From NCBI GenBank assembly GCA_946557105.1, contig CAMNSZ010000004.1, forward strand, positions 62,001 through 126,000: DNA of 64,000 bases, in the 5' to 3' direction. The translations under genes and the position numbers were made by a program. This DNA is from an uncultured Lachnospiraceae bacterium. GTDB lineage: Bacteria; Bacillota; Clostridia; Lachnospirales; Lachnospiraceae. How positions within the stretch are numbered: position 1 is the stretch's first letter; every line of letters starts with the position of its first letter. This document shows positions 44,405-52,611 of this stretch, in pieces. A model generated the notes under the pieces. The model saw only the letters and a list, made by a program, of their open reading frames with translations, ran no database searches and was not told the DNA's origin.

Positions 44405-44516
44405 TGTGTAAATTTCCTTTCCATATCTGGTAACCGAAGATTAACGTACACATAATATCATATTTCAAATAAAAAGTCCAATCTGCAAAAATCAAGCCAT
44501 ATTTTTAAGGAAAGCT

Positions 44517-44545
44517 TTGTAATTTGGCTTGGGATAGAGTACAAT
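44517..44545 (+). promoter_or_regulatory. Promoter of the MraY-like gene
   Basis: TTGTAA at 44517-44522 and TACAAT at 44540-44545 are 17 bases apart, 54 bases before the start codon of the MraY-like gene. Confidence 0.6.
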
Positions 44546-44599
44546 AGAAAAAATGGAGAAGCTTGTATCCAAATCAGATAAAGATAGCGGGGATTAAAA

Positions 44600-45565
44600 A
44601 TGTTACATGCTTTATTATTAGAAGAGAACAGTTCTTTACTTGCTTTCGGGGGGATTTTGTTTGCATTTATAGTGACGGTATTCGCAACCGCAAAGCTGAG
44701 CCCTTATCTACCTAAGGACGGCGGGCGTGAGTTTGCCCATGACGGGAAGCTGTCGGCGGGGAAGCCCCGGGGGGCCGGGATTATATTTGTATTTGCCTTT
44801 GCGATTGCCGCACTTTTATTTGCGCCTCTTAATCCGGAAATTATTATATATTTAATGCTATTGGTTATCTCCATGATGACGGGGTATTTGGATGACGCCT
44901 CAAAAACTCCGTGGGGAGAGTATAAGAAGGGCTTTTTGGATTTGTGTGTAGCCGCAATGGTAGCCCTTACTTTTTTGAAGTATAATCCTAATGTAGCGGA
45001 GCTTGCCCTGTTTCATTTTAAATTTACCCTGCATCCGTTGGTTTTTGCTCTTCTCGCCATTATATTAGTGTGGACTTCCGTCAATGTCACTAACTGTTCG
45101 GACGGTGTGGACGGACTCTCAGGAACATTGACTATTATAACTATTATGACAATTTATGTGATAGACCGCATAAAGGGAGATCCGGAGAATTTTTCTTTCT
45201 TGATTCTGCTGTTCGCAGTGTGTATTTTGGGATATCTCTGGTATAATGCAACGCCCAGCAGGCTGATGATGGGTGACGCAGGCTCCCGCGCCATGGGTCT
45301 TTTTATCAGTATTGCCATTTTAAAAACGGGCTATCCTTTTTTATATATTCCGGTGGCGCTGGTGCTTATTTTGGACGGCGGACTGGGGCTTGTGAAGGTG
45401 TTTTTGCTGAGATTTTTTAAGATACACATTTTAAAGGATATAAGGACTCCTCTTCATGACCATGTGCGAAAGGTTTGGGATTGGTCCAACACACAGACGG
45501 TATTTCGTTTTGCCATAATCCAGATTATTTTGGCTGTGGCGGTAGTGTACGGAATACAGGTGTAA
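44600..45565 (+). CDS. MraY-like phosphosugar-lipid transferase
   Basis: This 321-residue polytopic protein belongs to the PNPT superfamily, which attaches a sugar phosphate from a UDP-sugar to undecaprenyl phosphate. It has about ten hydrophobic helices. The catalytic Asp pair is in GYLDDASKTPWGEYKKG near residue 96, the next conserved loop is TNCSDGVDGLSG near 164, and MMGDAGSRAMG near 222 is the third. The late loop RTPLHDHVRKVWDWSNTQ replaces the MraY APIHHHFE block, so it may be an MraY paralogue rather than the essential enzyme. It stands outside any cell-wall cluster, followed by a GreA-like factor. Acting on UDP-MurNAc-pentapeptide or another UDP-sugar is possible. Confidence 0.85.
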   Translation: MLHALLLEENSSLLAFGGILFAFIVTVFATAKLSPYLPKDGGREFAHDGKLSAGKPRGAGIIFVFAFAIAALLFAPLNPEIIIYLMLLVISMMTGYLDDASKTPWGEYKKGFLDLCVAAMVALTFLKYNPNVAELALFHFKFTLHPLVFALLAIILVWTSVNVTNCSDGVDGLSGTLTIITIMTIYVIDRIKGDPENFSFLILLFAVCILGYLWYNATPSRLMMGDAGSRAMGLFISIAILKTGYPFLYIPVALVLILDGGLGLVKVFLLRFFKIHILKDIRTPLHDHVRKVWDWSNTQTVFRFAIIQIILAVAVVYGIQV

Positions 45566-45615
45566 GCAGGCTGTGCCTAAGACACGGACAAATTTCTGAA
45601 AAGGTGGAGAAAGAA

Positions 45616-46119
45616 ATGTATGATGAGTTAACGCCCGCAGATATAAAGAAAATGGAAGAAGAAATAGAATATCGGAAGCTGGTGGTGCGCCCCAAGGCGC
45701 TTGAGGAGGTCAAGGAGACAAGGGCGCACGGGGATTTAAGCGAGAATTTTGAATATCATGCTGCGAAAAAGGTGAAGAATCAGAATGAGAGCAGGATTCG
45801 TTATCTGGAGAGAATGATCCGCACCGCAAAGGTGATCTCGGAGGATTCCGCGGAAGACGAGGTGGGAATTAACAATACGGTTACGGTGGAGTTTGTGGAT
45901 GACAAAACGGTGGAGACCTACAAGATAGTGACCACCGTGCGCGGTAATTCTCTGGAGGGGCTTATAAGCAACGAGTCGCCCTTGGGAAAGGCGCTTCTCG
46001 GAAAAAAGGCAGGCGATACGGCACATGTTCAAGTCAATGAAAGCGTGGGTTATGACGTGCGTATTGTGAGCTTTGAGAACACGGTGGACGACGGAAGCGA
46101 TAAGCTGAGAAGCTTTTAA
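45616..46119 (+). CDS. GreA/GreB-family transcript cleavage factor
   Basis: The 167-residue protein starts MYDELTPADIKKMEEEIEYR at 45616, with GGAGAAAG just ahead; the longer frame overlaps the MraY-like gene without support. Residues 1-75 form the antiparallel coiled coil, with the conserved acidic tip in RAHGDLSENFEYHAAK. The rest is the C-terminal FKBP-like domain (EVGINNTVTVEFVDDK, then SPLGKALLGKKAGDTAHVQV). It should bind RNA polymerase through the secondary channel and restart backtracked complexes. Clostridia usually carry another greA elsewhere, so this could be a paralogue. The final segment (FENTVDDGSDKLRSF) is longer than in GreA. Confidence 0.92.
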   Translation: MYDELTPADIKKMEEEIEYRKLVVRPKALEEVKETRAHGDLSENFEYHAAKKVKNQNESRIRYLERMIRTAKVISEDSAEDEVGINNTVTVEFVDDKTVETYKIVTTVRGNSLEGLISNESPLGKALLGKKAGDTAHVQVNESVGYDVRIVSFENTVDDGSDKLRSF

Positions 46120-46176
46120 GGGGAAGCCGTAAAGGAGGCTGTCATAAAGGTATGACTCTGGCGGAAAGGACTTTGT

Positions 46177-47688
46177 ATGAAAAAGTATTTATTATTTGAT
46201 TTGGATGGAACTTTGACCGACCCCAAGGTGGGAATTACCACCTGCGTACAGTATGCTCTTAAGGATTTCGGAATTGACGAGCCGGATTTGGATAAGCTGG
46301 AGCCGTTTATAGGCCCGCCGTTAAAGGACACATTTAAGGAATTTTATAAAATGAGCGACGAACAGGCGCAAGCCGCCGTACAAAAATACAGGGAGCGCTT
46401 TGAGACTACGGGTATTTTTGAGAATCGTATTTATGACGGAATTCCCCGGATGCTGCGCATTTTGCAGGAAAAAGGATTTCATCTTGCCGTGGCTTCCAGC
46501 AAGCCTACGGTGTTTGTCCGAAAAATATTGGAGTATTTTCATATAGACAAGTATTTTGAAGCGGTGGTGGGCAGTGAGTTAGACGGAACAAGAGTGAAAA
46601 AAGAAGAAGTGGTGGGGGAAGCCCTGCGCCTGCTTTTTAAGGATAAGCCGATAGAAAACGATAAGGTTTATATGATTGGAGACCGTAAATTTGACATAGA
46701 GGGTGCAAAGGCAATGAACGTGGACAGCGTGGGGGTTGCCTATGGCTATGGCAGCATGGAGGAGCTCAAGACGGCACATGCGGATTATATTGTGCGCTCG
46801 GTTGAGGAGCTTCAGAAGTTTCTGCTTCGAGGCGTGGAGGAAAGCGGGCCAAGCCCTACTATGTTCCAAAAGCTTTGGGCGATTATTTATAATTTTATGA
46901 TATTTTTTGTTGTGAGGAGGATGGTACAGTACATTGTATTCGGGGTTATTCCTGTGCTTGCGGATATGCTCCCGGAGGAGGCGGGTAATTTTTTTGTGAT
47001 TACACAGGACGGGGGAGAAACCTTAACCTTTACGGGAAACAGCATTGCAATAGTGTCGGCGATCGCATTTGCCGTCGCGGCGGTTATGATTTCGGGAACG
47101 GCGAAATTCGTGATTGGCAAAACGGCGGAGGATATGCATCTGACTCACTTAAAGGGGGAGCCTGTATGGAATTATTTGCTGCTTGGCGCCGCTACGGTGG
47201 GTTTTGTATTGGGAATTAATTTGTTCTGCGAACTGATACGGCTTACCGATAAGTCCGAGGCGTACAAGCTTGTTGCAAGGGATCAGTATTCTGCTGCTTT
47301 ATTGGTGGGTATTATTTGCTATGGAGTGCTTACGCCCATCGCGGAGGAGGTTTTATTCCGGGGGGTAATTTATAATTATTTAAGGCGTTTTTGGAACGTA
47401 AGGCTGGGGATTGTTGTTTCCGCATTAGTTTTCGGGGCGTATCATATGAATTTGGTGCAGGGCGTTTATGCCTTTATTATGGGCTGTCTTATGGCATATG
47501 CTTATGAGTATTTCGGAAGCTTTAAGATACCGGTCGCAATGCATGTAACGGCGAATGTTTTGGTATATATTTTGACTTATACGGGCGTTGCGGTGACGGC
47601 ATTTATCAGCTGGCCGGTCTGTATCATATTCCTGATACTGGGGGCGGGAAGTCTTGTGATGCTGGCAAGACAGAAGAATGTGCTGTAA
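46177..47688 (+). CDS. HAD phosphatase fused to a CPBP (CAAX-type) membrane protease
   Basis: Residues 1-215 form a phosphoglycolate-phosphatase-like HAD domain: nucleophile motif LFDLDGTLTDPKVG, LAVASSKPT, and MIGDRKFDIEGAKAMN. From about 225 the chain becomes a polytopic CPBP/Abi membrane protease: EEVLFRGVIYNYLRR near 390, FGAYHMN near 421 and MHVTANV near 456 supply the EExxxR, FxxxH and HxxxN motifs. Both halves are complete. Each half normally occurs as a separate protein of 215-300 residues. The HAD domain would face the cytoplasm. The join is not at a frameshift: the frame is continuous across it. The function of the fusion is unknown. Confidence 0.9.
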   Translation: MKKYLLFDLDGTLTDPKVGITTCVQYALKDFGIDEPDLDKLEPFIGPPLKDTFKEFYKMSDEQAQAAVQKYRERFETTGIFENRIYDGIPRMLRILQEKGFHLAVASSKPTVFVRKILEYFHIDKYFEAVVGSELDGTRVKKEEVVGEALRLLFKDKPIENDKVYMIGDRKFDIEGAKAMNVDSVGVAYGYGSMEELKTAHADYIVRSVEELQKFLLRGVEESGPSPTMFQKLWAIIYNFMIFFVVRRMVQYIVFGVIPVLADMLPEEAGNFFVITQDGGETLTFTGNSIAIVSAIAFAVAAVMISGTAKFVIGKTAEDMHLTHLKGEPVWNYLLLGAATVGFVLGINLFCELIRLTDKSEAYKLVARDQYSAALLVGIICYGVLTPIAEEVLFRGVIYNYLRRFWNVRLGIVVSALVFGAYHMNLVQGVYAFIMGCLMAYAYEYFGSFKIPVAMHVTANVLVYILTYTGVAVTAFISWPVCIIFLILGAGSLVMLARQKNVL

Positions 47689-47739
47689 GACGCAGGATTT
47701 AAGCTGTCTTATAGGCTGGTCAAATAGACGGGAGCAGTT

Positions 47740-48534
47740 ATGAAATTTTCTATTATTGTAGTCTGCCTAAATGCAGGCGATAAGTTAAACAATACGCTGA
47801 AAAGTATTTTTGCACAGGATTATCAGGATTTCGAGGTAATCGTAAAGGACGGAGGCAGCAGCGACGGCTCCATAGAGGGGATGCTCAAGGAGGATAGAAT
47901 TCGTCTATATAGGGAAAGGGATAAGGGAATTTACGACGCCATGAATCAGGCGGTTTCTTATGCGGCGGGCGAGTTTATTATATTTCTTAACTGCGGCGAT
48001 AGATTTCATGGAACGGATGTATTGTCAGGAGCGGCACAATATATTGATAAAGAGTCTCAAAAGGAGAAGCTTATCCTTTACGGAAATATATATAACGAGA
48101 AAACGGATTCGTGGATTATGCCGTCGCCGAAAATTACCGGTTTTACCTGCTATCGGAATGTTCCCTGCCATCAATCATGTATTTATGCGGCGGCTCTTTG
48201 CAGGGAAAAGCCTTACGACACCCGATATAAGATTCGAGGGGATTATGAGCATTTTCTCTGGTGCTATTACAGGGCGGGCGCCAAGATGATTTATATGGAC
48301 AGAGCAGTTGCCGATTATGAGGGGGGAGGCTTTTCCGAAACAAAGGAAAATCTGAAGCGTTCAAAAGCGGAGCATAAGAAAATAACAACTCTCTATATGG
48401 AAAAGGGGGAGCTGCTTCGATATAAGGCGGCGTTGATATGTACTCTGGCGCCGCTTCGCACATGGCTGGCGCAAAGCAGGCTGTTTTCGGGAATCTATCA
48501 CAGGCTGACGGCGGTTTTATACAAGAGAAAATAA
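47740..48534 (+). CDS. Family 2 glycosyltransferase
   Basis: The 264-residue GT-A enzyme starts MKFSIIVVCLNAGDKLNNTL and has the donor-binding VKDGGSSDGS near residue 37 and the DxD-like region FLNCGDRFHG near 86. This form (KDGGSSDGS) is common in colanic-acid WcaA/WcaE-like transferases acting on polysaccharide or lipid-linked intermediates. No membrane helix is evident, so it is cytoplasmic or peripheral. It lies after the HAD-CPBP gene with a 51-base gap and is followed by a terminator. The acceptor is unknown. Confidence 0.9.
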   Translation: MKFSIIVVCLNAGDKLNNTLKSIFAQDYQDFEVIVKDGGSSDGSIEGMLKEDRIRLYRERDKGIYDAMNQAVSYAAGEFIIFLNCGDRFHGTDVLSGAAQYIDKESQKEKLILYGNIYNEKTDSWIMPSPKITGFTCYRNVPCHQSCIYAAALCREKPYDTRYKIRGDYEHFLWCYYRAGAKMIYMDRAVADYEGGGFSETKENLKRSKAEHKKITTLYMEKGELLRYKAALICTLAPLRTWLAQSRLFSGIYHRLTAVLYKRK

Positions 48535-48537
48535 ATG

Positions 48538-48560
48538 AAGCCGCAGATGTATGCGGCTTT
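48538..48560 (+). terminator. Terminator of the GT2 gene
   Basis: AAGCCGCA at 48538-48545 and TGCGGCTT at 48552-48559 form a perfect 8-bp stem with a six-base loop, directly after the stop codon. The T-run is short, so efficiency is uncertain. Confidence 0.6.
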
Positions 48561-48636
48561 GAAATTCATATGGCGTCGGCACATGAAGTGCGGCATAGCG
48601 CAGCGATATGGCTTCGGAATATTTCACAAAGACTTC

Positions 48637-49935
48637 CTATGTCAATAGGACGATTTTAACCTCAAATTCATGGTCGTCACAGCGGAAGGTACAGCTGCCG
48701 TTATAATTATGGGCAATTCGTTTCATAATATCGATTCCATAGCCATGGGATTTTTTATCCTTCTTAGTGGTGGCTGCGCCGTTGCCGCGAATGGGAACCT
48801 GCTTTTGGACAGAGTTCACAATCCGTATAACCGTATAGTTGCGGGTAACGCTTACTTTTGTATGTATATAGGCGTCCTGTTGGTTGAGGCATGCCTCGAT
48901 AGCGTTATCGTAAGCGTTTGAAAGAAGCCCGCAGATATCGGGCGCCGTCATGGCGTCAAGATTTTTTAATGAGCCCTCAAAGGTAAATGAGATACCGTGT
49001 GTCTCACAAACCTTCATTTTTGAACTGACAATCAAATCGCCAATCTTATTTTCCGTGAGTATTTTGCTTTTGGACAATATGACGTCATTGTTGAGCAGCT
49101 CCGTATATTTTCTGACTTCCGAGTAATTTCCCTCTTCACATAAGGAATCAATAACGGCAAGATGGCTGGCCAGATCGTGGCGCATTCTTTTTACATGCTC
49201 CTCATTTTCCTTTATATCCTGCAAGGCGTCCAGCCTGAGGCGTAGATATTCATTTTCGTTTCTGGCTACGGACTGGCGGTAAATTCGGGCGCGGGATTCA
49301 AACAGGCTGTACACATAATATCCCACGCTGAAAATAAAGGCGCCTACAAAAATGGTTGCAAATAAATAGTAATATGCGGATTCTAACTGGGAATAATTGA
49401 GAAACATGACAAGGCCGATATCTATAAAAGAAAAGAATAGCAGGGCGATGCTGCCCAAGATCTCTTTTGCACGAAAATGTAGGGTGGTCTCGTATTTTAT
49501 GAGCAGGTGGCGCAGGAGGATAAGTAAGGCAAACAAAGTAACATCCATAGCGAGACCCAGCAGACGGACAGAATAATCTCCTATTAAAAAATGTGCGTTA
49601 GTTGCGGGAATAAGCTCCTGAAGCATACTTTCAGGGGCAACCGTCAGGGCAAAGTAAATGGCTGAAGCGAGGAAAAATCGCAGAAGATCCGAAAATTTTT
49701 TCTTGCTGAATAAAAAAACCGTCAGTGTAACCGCAACCGAAAAACAGACAATAAAGTTGTAATCATTAGTGGGCAGCATAATGGCGATAAGGATTGCGAG
49801 TAGTGAAATACCGGAGCAAATCAGAGTATTTTTACGATTTAAATTTATATGGGCAGAGCACACATATTGCATTAGTAAAATTATAATCCAGTATTCCAAG
49901 AGGTTCACTGCCATCTGAAACAGAAAGGCGCTCAT
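48637..49935 (-). CDS. AgrC-like GHKL sensor histidine kinase
   Basis: The 432-residue kinase has six or so membrane helices in residues 1-210 (LICSGISLLAILIAIML, VCFSVAVTLTVFLF and others), the HPK10 phospho-acceptor RMRHDLASHLAVIDSL near residue 247, and a GHKL ATPase with N-box LLSNAYDNAIEACLNQQ and G-box KKSHGYGIDIMKRIAHN. This matches AgrC/ComD-type receptors for peptides. The start overlaps the end of the regulator gene by four bases (ATGA type), so they are co-translated. No signalling-peptide gene is visible beside it. The divergent lipoprotein gene at 50815 is a likely regulated partner. Confidence 0.94.
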   Translation of the reverse strand: MSAFLFQMAVNLLEYWIIILLMQYVCSAHINLNRKNTLICSGISLLAILIAIMLPTNDYNFIVCFSVAVTLTVFLFSKKKFSDLLRFFLASAIYFALTVAPESMLQELIPATNAHFLIGDYSVRLLGLAMDVTLFALLILLRHLLIKYETTLHFRAKEILGSIALLFFSFIDIGLVMFLNYSQLESAYYYLFATIFVGAFIFSVGYYVYSLFESRARIYRQSVARNENEYLRLRLDALQDIKENEEHVKRMRHDLASHLAVIDSLCEEGNYSEVRKYTELLNNDVILSKSKILTENKIGDLIVSSKMKVCETHGISFTFEGSLKNLDAMTAPDICGLLSNAYDNAIEACLNQQDAYIHTKVSVTRNYTVIRIVNSVQKQVPIRGNGAATTKKDKKSHGYGIDIMKRIAHNYNGSCTFRCDDHEFEVKIVLLT

Positions 49936-50627
49936 TCGTTTATGTCTCCTTCGATATAGATCTTTAGTGCAAGTTTAAATTCCCGGCTTCTCCTTCTGCT
50001 GACAGGGAGTGTTTTCCCGCTGTCAAGAGTAAGGTGCGTATCGTCAAATTCCCTGACATGAGCCAAATGAATCATGTATTTTCGGTGAATGCGAAAGAAA
50101 GATGCAAAAGGAAGCTGGGCCGCCAGCTCGCTTAAGCTCTTTCGCAGCGTAATGACGTCATTATTATAATAAAGAATAGTGTTTTTGTTGTCAGCCTCCA
50201 AATACTGGATATCCTGCGTATGCAGAAGAAATTCGCATTCGGGGGTCTTAAGCAAGGTGTGAGTAGCCGTAAGCTTTGTGCGTATATCCTTCATGACACG
50301 GGAAATATCTTCTTTTCCCACAGGCTTAAGAAGATAGCGGAAGGCGTTAACCTCATAACCGGAGGGAGCATATTCCAGATAGGAGGTTAAGAAGACCAAT
50401 ATGACTGCAGGGTCGCAGGCACGGATTCTCTTTGCGGCGTCAATGCCGTTTATAGGAGACATTACTATATCCAAAAAGACTACATCATAACGTTCCCCTG
50501 CCTCATATTTTTCCAAGAGCCGTGTAGGTGAAAGGAAGCATTCCACAGAACAATCCGGCTGCTGCCACAGATAGTTATATATACTTTTTACAAATACATT
50601 TTCATCGTCACAAATTGCTATTTTCAT
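49932..50627 (-). CDS. AgrA-like LytTR response regulator
   Basis: The 231-residue regulator starts MKIAICDDENVFVKSIYNYL at 50627. The receiver domain has Asp53 in VVFLDIVMSPINGIDAA, and the LytTR DNA-binding domain occupies the last 100 residues (DIQYLEADNKNTILYYN, then FFRIHRKYMIHLAHVREF). Neither this ATG nor one seven codons upstream has a strong ribosome binding site. It forms a two-component pair with the overlapping AgrC-like kinase. A matching pair of 9-base direct repeats lies about 65-95 bases upstream of its start, in the region shared with the divergent lipoprotein gene, so it may regulate both. Confidence 0.94.
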   Translation of the reverse strand: MKIAICDDENVFVKSIYNYLWQQPDCSVECFLSPTRLLEKYEAGERYDVVFLDIVMSPINGIDAAKRIRACDPAVILVFLTSYLEYAPSGYEVNAFRYLLKPVGKEDISRVMKDIRTKLTATHTLLKTPECEFLLHTQDIQYLEADNKNTILYYNNDVITLRKSLSELAAQLPFASFFRIHRKYMIHLAHVREFDDTHLTLDSGKTLPVSRRRSREFKLALKIYIEGDINE

Positions 50628-50691
50628 ACGATTTACTCTATCATACATCTATATATCCCGTCAAGAAAACGAAAACAGACATATTTATTTT

Positions 50692-50721
50692 GACCGCTCA
50701 TACCATTATTTCGACCGTTCA
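50692..50721 (+). promoter_or_regulatory. LytTR-type binding site (9-12-9 direct repeats)
   Basis: GACCGCTCA at 50692-50700 and GACCGTTCA at 50713-50721 are imperfect direct repeats separated by exactly 12 bases. That is the spacing known for AgrA and other LytTR regulators, and ACCGTT fits their half-site. It lies between the regulator gene and the divergent lipoprotein gene. Confidence 0.65.
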
Positions 50722-50750
50722 CGCCGTTTTCGGGAGCGCTGTCCTGATTG

Positions 50751-50759
50751 TGATAAAAT
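50751..50759 (+). promoter_or_regulatory. Extended -10 promoter of the lipoprotein gene
   Basis: TGATAAAAT (TAAAAT at 50754-50759 with TG one base ahead) lies 56 bases before the start codon. The -35 position 50731-50736 is poor, which fits activation by a LytTR regulator bound at the repeats upstream. Confidence 0.5.
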
Positions 50760-50814
50760 ACTTAAGATACGGCGGCATATAGAAAGGTCGAAAGAGAAAG
50801 GAAACGGGAGCATA

Positions 50815-52293
50815 ATGAAAAAAAAATTATTTGCAGCATTGCTGACTATGATTATGGCAACATGTATTGCGGCGTGCAGTGGAAAAGGGGATGTATCCAC
50901 AAATACAGAATCGGGAACGGCTGCCTTGGAATCCGATAAAAAGGACGCAGGGAAGCAGTCGAGCGGTAAGAAAGAAGATTCCGAAAAAGAGGAGCAGTCT
51001 AAAAAGGATAGCGTTTTCTGGGAGACGAAGGAGGTGGCGGCGCCTTCCTTTAGCAATATTTCCGTGAGAGAGCAGGAAATCGTGGAGGGCGTTTCCGTGA
51101 GAATAACCAAGACGCCGCTGGATTTTGATTTTCACGAGCTCGAGACAAGATTAAGGGCAAATTCCTTTATAAAGGATAACTATAAGCTGCAGACAAGAAC
51201 GAGAGAAGGTATAGACGAAGCCGAGTCTTATAAGGAAGGGGATTTCCATGATTATAGCTTCAGCCGTTCAATCTGCGGGGAGAGTCTGGATAATACGGAG
51301 GACAAGGCATACTATGGTGATTTTAGCCTTGTCATTACAACCGACTATGCCAATTATGACAATACTTATCTGGTTAGCGTTTCCTTTGACAATATTCCCG
51401 AAGAAAGCGGTATGCAGGAAGGAATTTATTCTGTATTGAAGGACGCTTTGGGGGAGGATGTTGCGGAATATTTAACATATCAGGAAACGGAGAAGGCAAA
51501 GAACAAAGGGCTGGAGGAATATATAGAGTATCCCGAGAAAGCAAAATACTATTTTCAAAGAGAAATGAAAAGAGGAAGCGAGGACGGAACATGGAATATC
51601 AGCTTTGTGATAAGGGTGGACAATGCGGGCGTTCTGAATGAATTCAGATGCTATGACGGCGGAATAACACCCATGCTGCAGAATGCAAAATATAATTTAA
51701 GCACTCTGACGGAAGGGAGCTTAAGCAATTGGAATCTACAGCAGTTCAGCAATGATATACTGGAGTATACGGGTATTGATATGGGCAGCGCGTTTATCAG
51801 AAATAAATTGGAGCCCATCCGTTATACGGAAGCGGTTGCAGACGACGGTACAATCACATATGATTTATTTATGTTTGGATATGTGCATGGTCTTACCGAC
51901 GTGCCGGCTTTTAATTGTCCGGGTATAGATGTTTCCTATAGCATAGATGAAAGGGATAATGCGATTACATCCTTAAAGGTTTGTTTTGAGGGGGAAAATA
52001 TTGGCGCGAATATAGATAACTCAGACCCGGAAGCTTTTTACAAAAGAGTATTTTCTATTATGAAGGAGCAGATTGCTCTGGTGTGTCCGTGCCTGAATCC
52101 TGATGAGATAGATTTCAATAAGATGTGGGATGTTTCGGATGCAAATATAATAGATTTTGACAATATGAAGGAGGTGCTGGACTGGAAAGAAGAATTTCCT
52201 GTCACATATTTGGGAGAAGAGTGTGAATGCAGGGTTACAATCAGTTTATCCGACATTTACGGAAAATGGAGCGTTACCCTGAAATCTAAATAA
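50815..52293 (+). CDS. Large hypothetical lipoprotein
   Basis: The 492-residue product has a lipoprotein signal peptide (FAALLTMIMATCIAAC) with the lipidated Cys at residue 21, then a Lys/Glu/Ser-rich spacer to about residue 70 and an extracytoplasmic part of about 420 residues. No family is recognised; the sequence (DFDFHELETRLRAN, LTDVPAFNCPGIDVSYS) suggests a multi-domain alpha/beta protein. The gene is divergent from the AgrC/AgrA-like pair and carries a LytTR-type site plus an extended -10, so I infer it is a regulated output of that system. AAAGGAAA precedes the ATG. Function is unknown. Confidence 0.8.
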   Translation: MKKKLFAALLTMIMATCIAACSGKGDVSTNTESGTAALESDKKDAGKQSSGKKEDSEKEEQSKKDSVFWETKEVAAPSFSNISVREQEIVEGVSVRITKTPLDFDFHELETRLRANSFIKDNYKLQTRTREGIDEAESYKEGDFHDYSFSRSICGESLDNTEDKAYYGDFSLVITTDYANYDNTYLVSVSFDNIPEESGMQEGIYSVLKDALGEDVAEYLTYQETEKAKNKGLEEYIEYPEKAKYYFQREMKRGSEDGTWNISFVIRVDNAGVLNEFRCYDGGITPMLQNAKYNLSTLTEGSLSNWNLQQFSNDILEYTGIDMGSAFIRNKLEPIRYTEAVADDGTITYDLFMFGYVHGLTDVPAFNCPGIDVSYSIDERDNAITSLKVCFEGENIGANIDNSDPEAFYKRVFSIMKEQIALVCPCLNPDEIDFNKMWDVSDANIIDFDNMKEVLDWKEEFPVTYLGEECECRVTISLSDIYGKWSVTLKSK

Positions 52294-52455
52294 TCGCGTC
52301 AGGTGTAAAGGAACAAAAGGTTTAAAAGGCTGTTATAGCAAATGTAAATATTGCAAAAACAATACAAAATATGAGAAAACAATTTTTGAAGACAGATAAT
52401 TTATGAATTAAAAATTTGATGTCAGATTGTCAGACAATTTAATAAAAATTTGTTA

Positions 52456-52484
52456 TTTACAGACGACATAAATTGGTGTATAGT
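52456..52484 (+). promoter_or_regulatory. Promoter of gltB
   Basis: TTTACA at 52456-52461 and TATAGT at 52479-52484 are separated by 17 bases. The predicted start point near 52491 coincides with the first base of the leader hairpin. Confidence 0.7.
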
Positions 52485-52490
52485 AAGGAA

Positions 52491-52535
52491 AAGGTCGCAA
52501 AGGAGCGCATAGAGAGCTTCTTTGCGACCTTTTTT
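52491..52535 (+). terminator. Terminator-like hairpin at the 5' end of the gltB transcript
   Basis: AAGGTCGCAAAG at 52491-52502 pairs perfectly over 12 bp with CTTTTGCGACCTT-type sequence at 52520-52531 (CTTTGCGACCTT), with a short AGC/GCT extension inside, followed by seven T. It starts at about +1 of the predicted transcript and ends 77 bases before gltB. It would release a short RNA of about 45 bases unless read through, suggesting attenuation. A terminator for upstream transcripts is the simpler alternative. Confidence 0.75.
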
Positions 52536-52611
52536 ATGTCATTTCTTATGAGAGTAATGAGATAAATACATAAGGGATATAAGGAATCGGTAATCGGAAA
52601 GGAGAACTGCA

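Larger units (their letters stand above)
52294..52611. other. gltB upstream region
   Basis: The first 160 bases are AT-rich with nothing recognisable. The last 155 bases hold the promoter and the terminator-like leader hairpin of gltB, listed separately. Confidence 0.5.
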
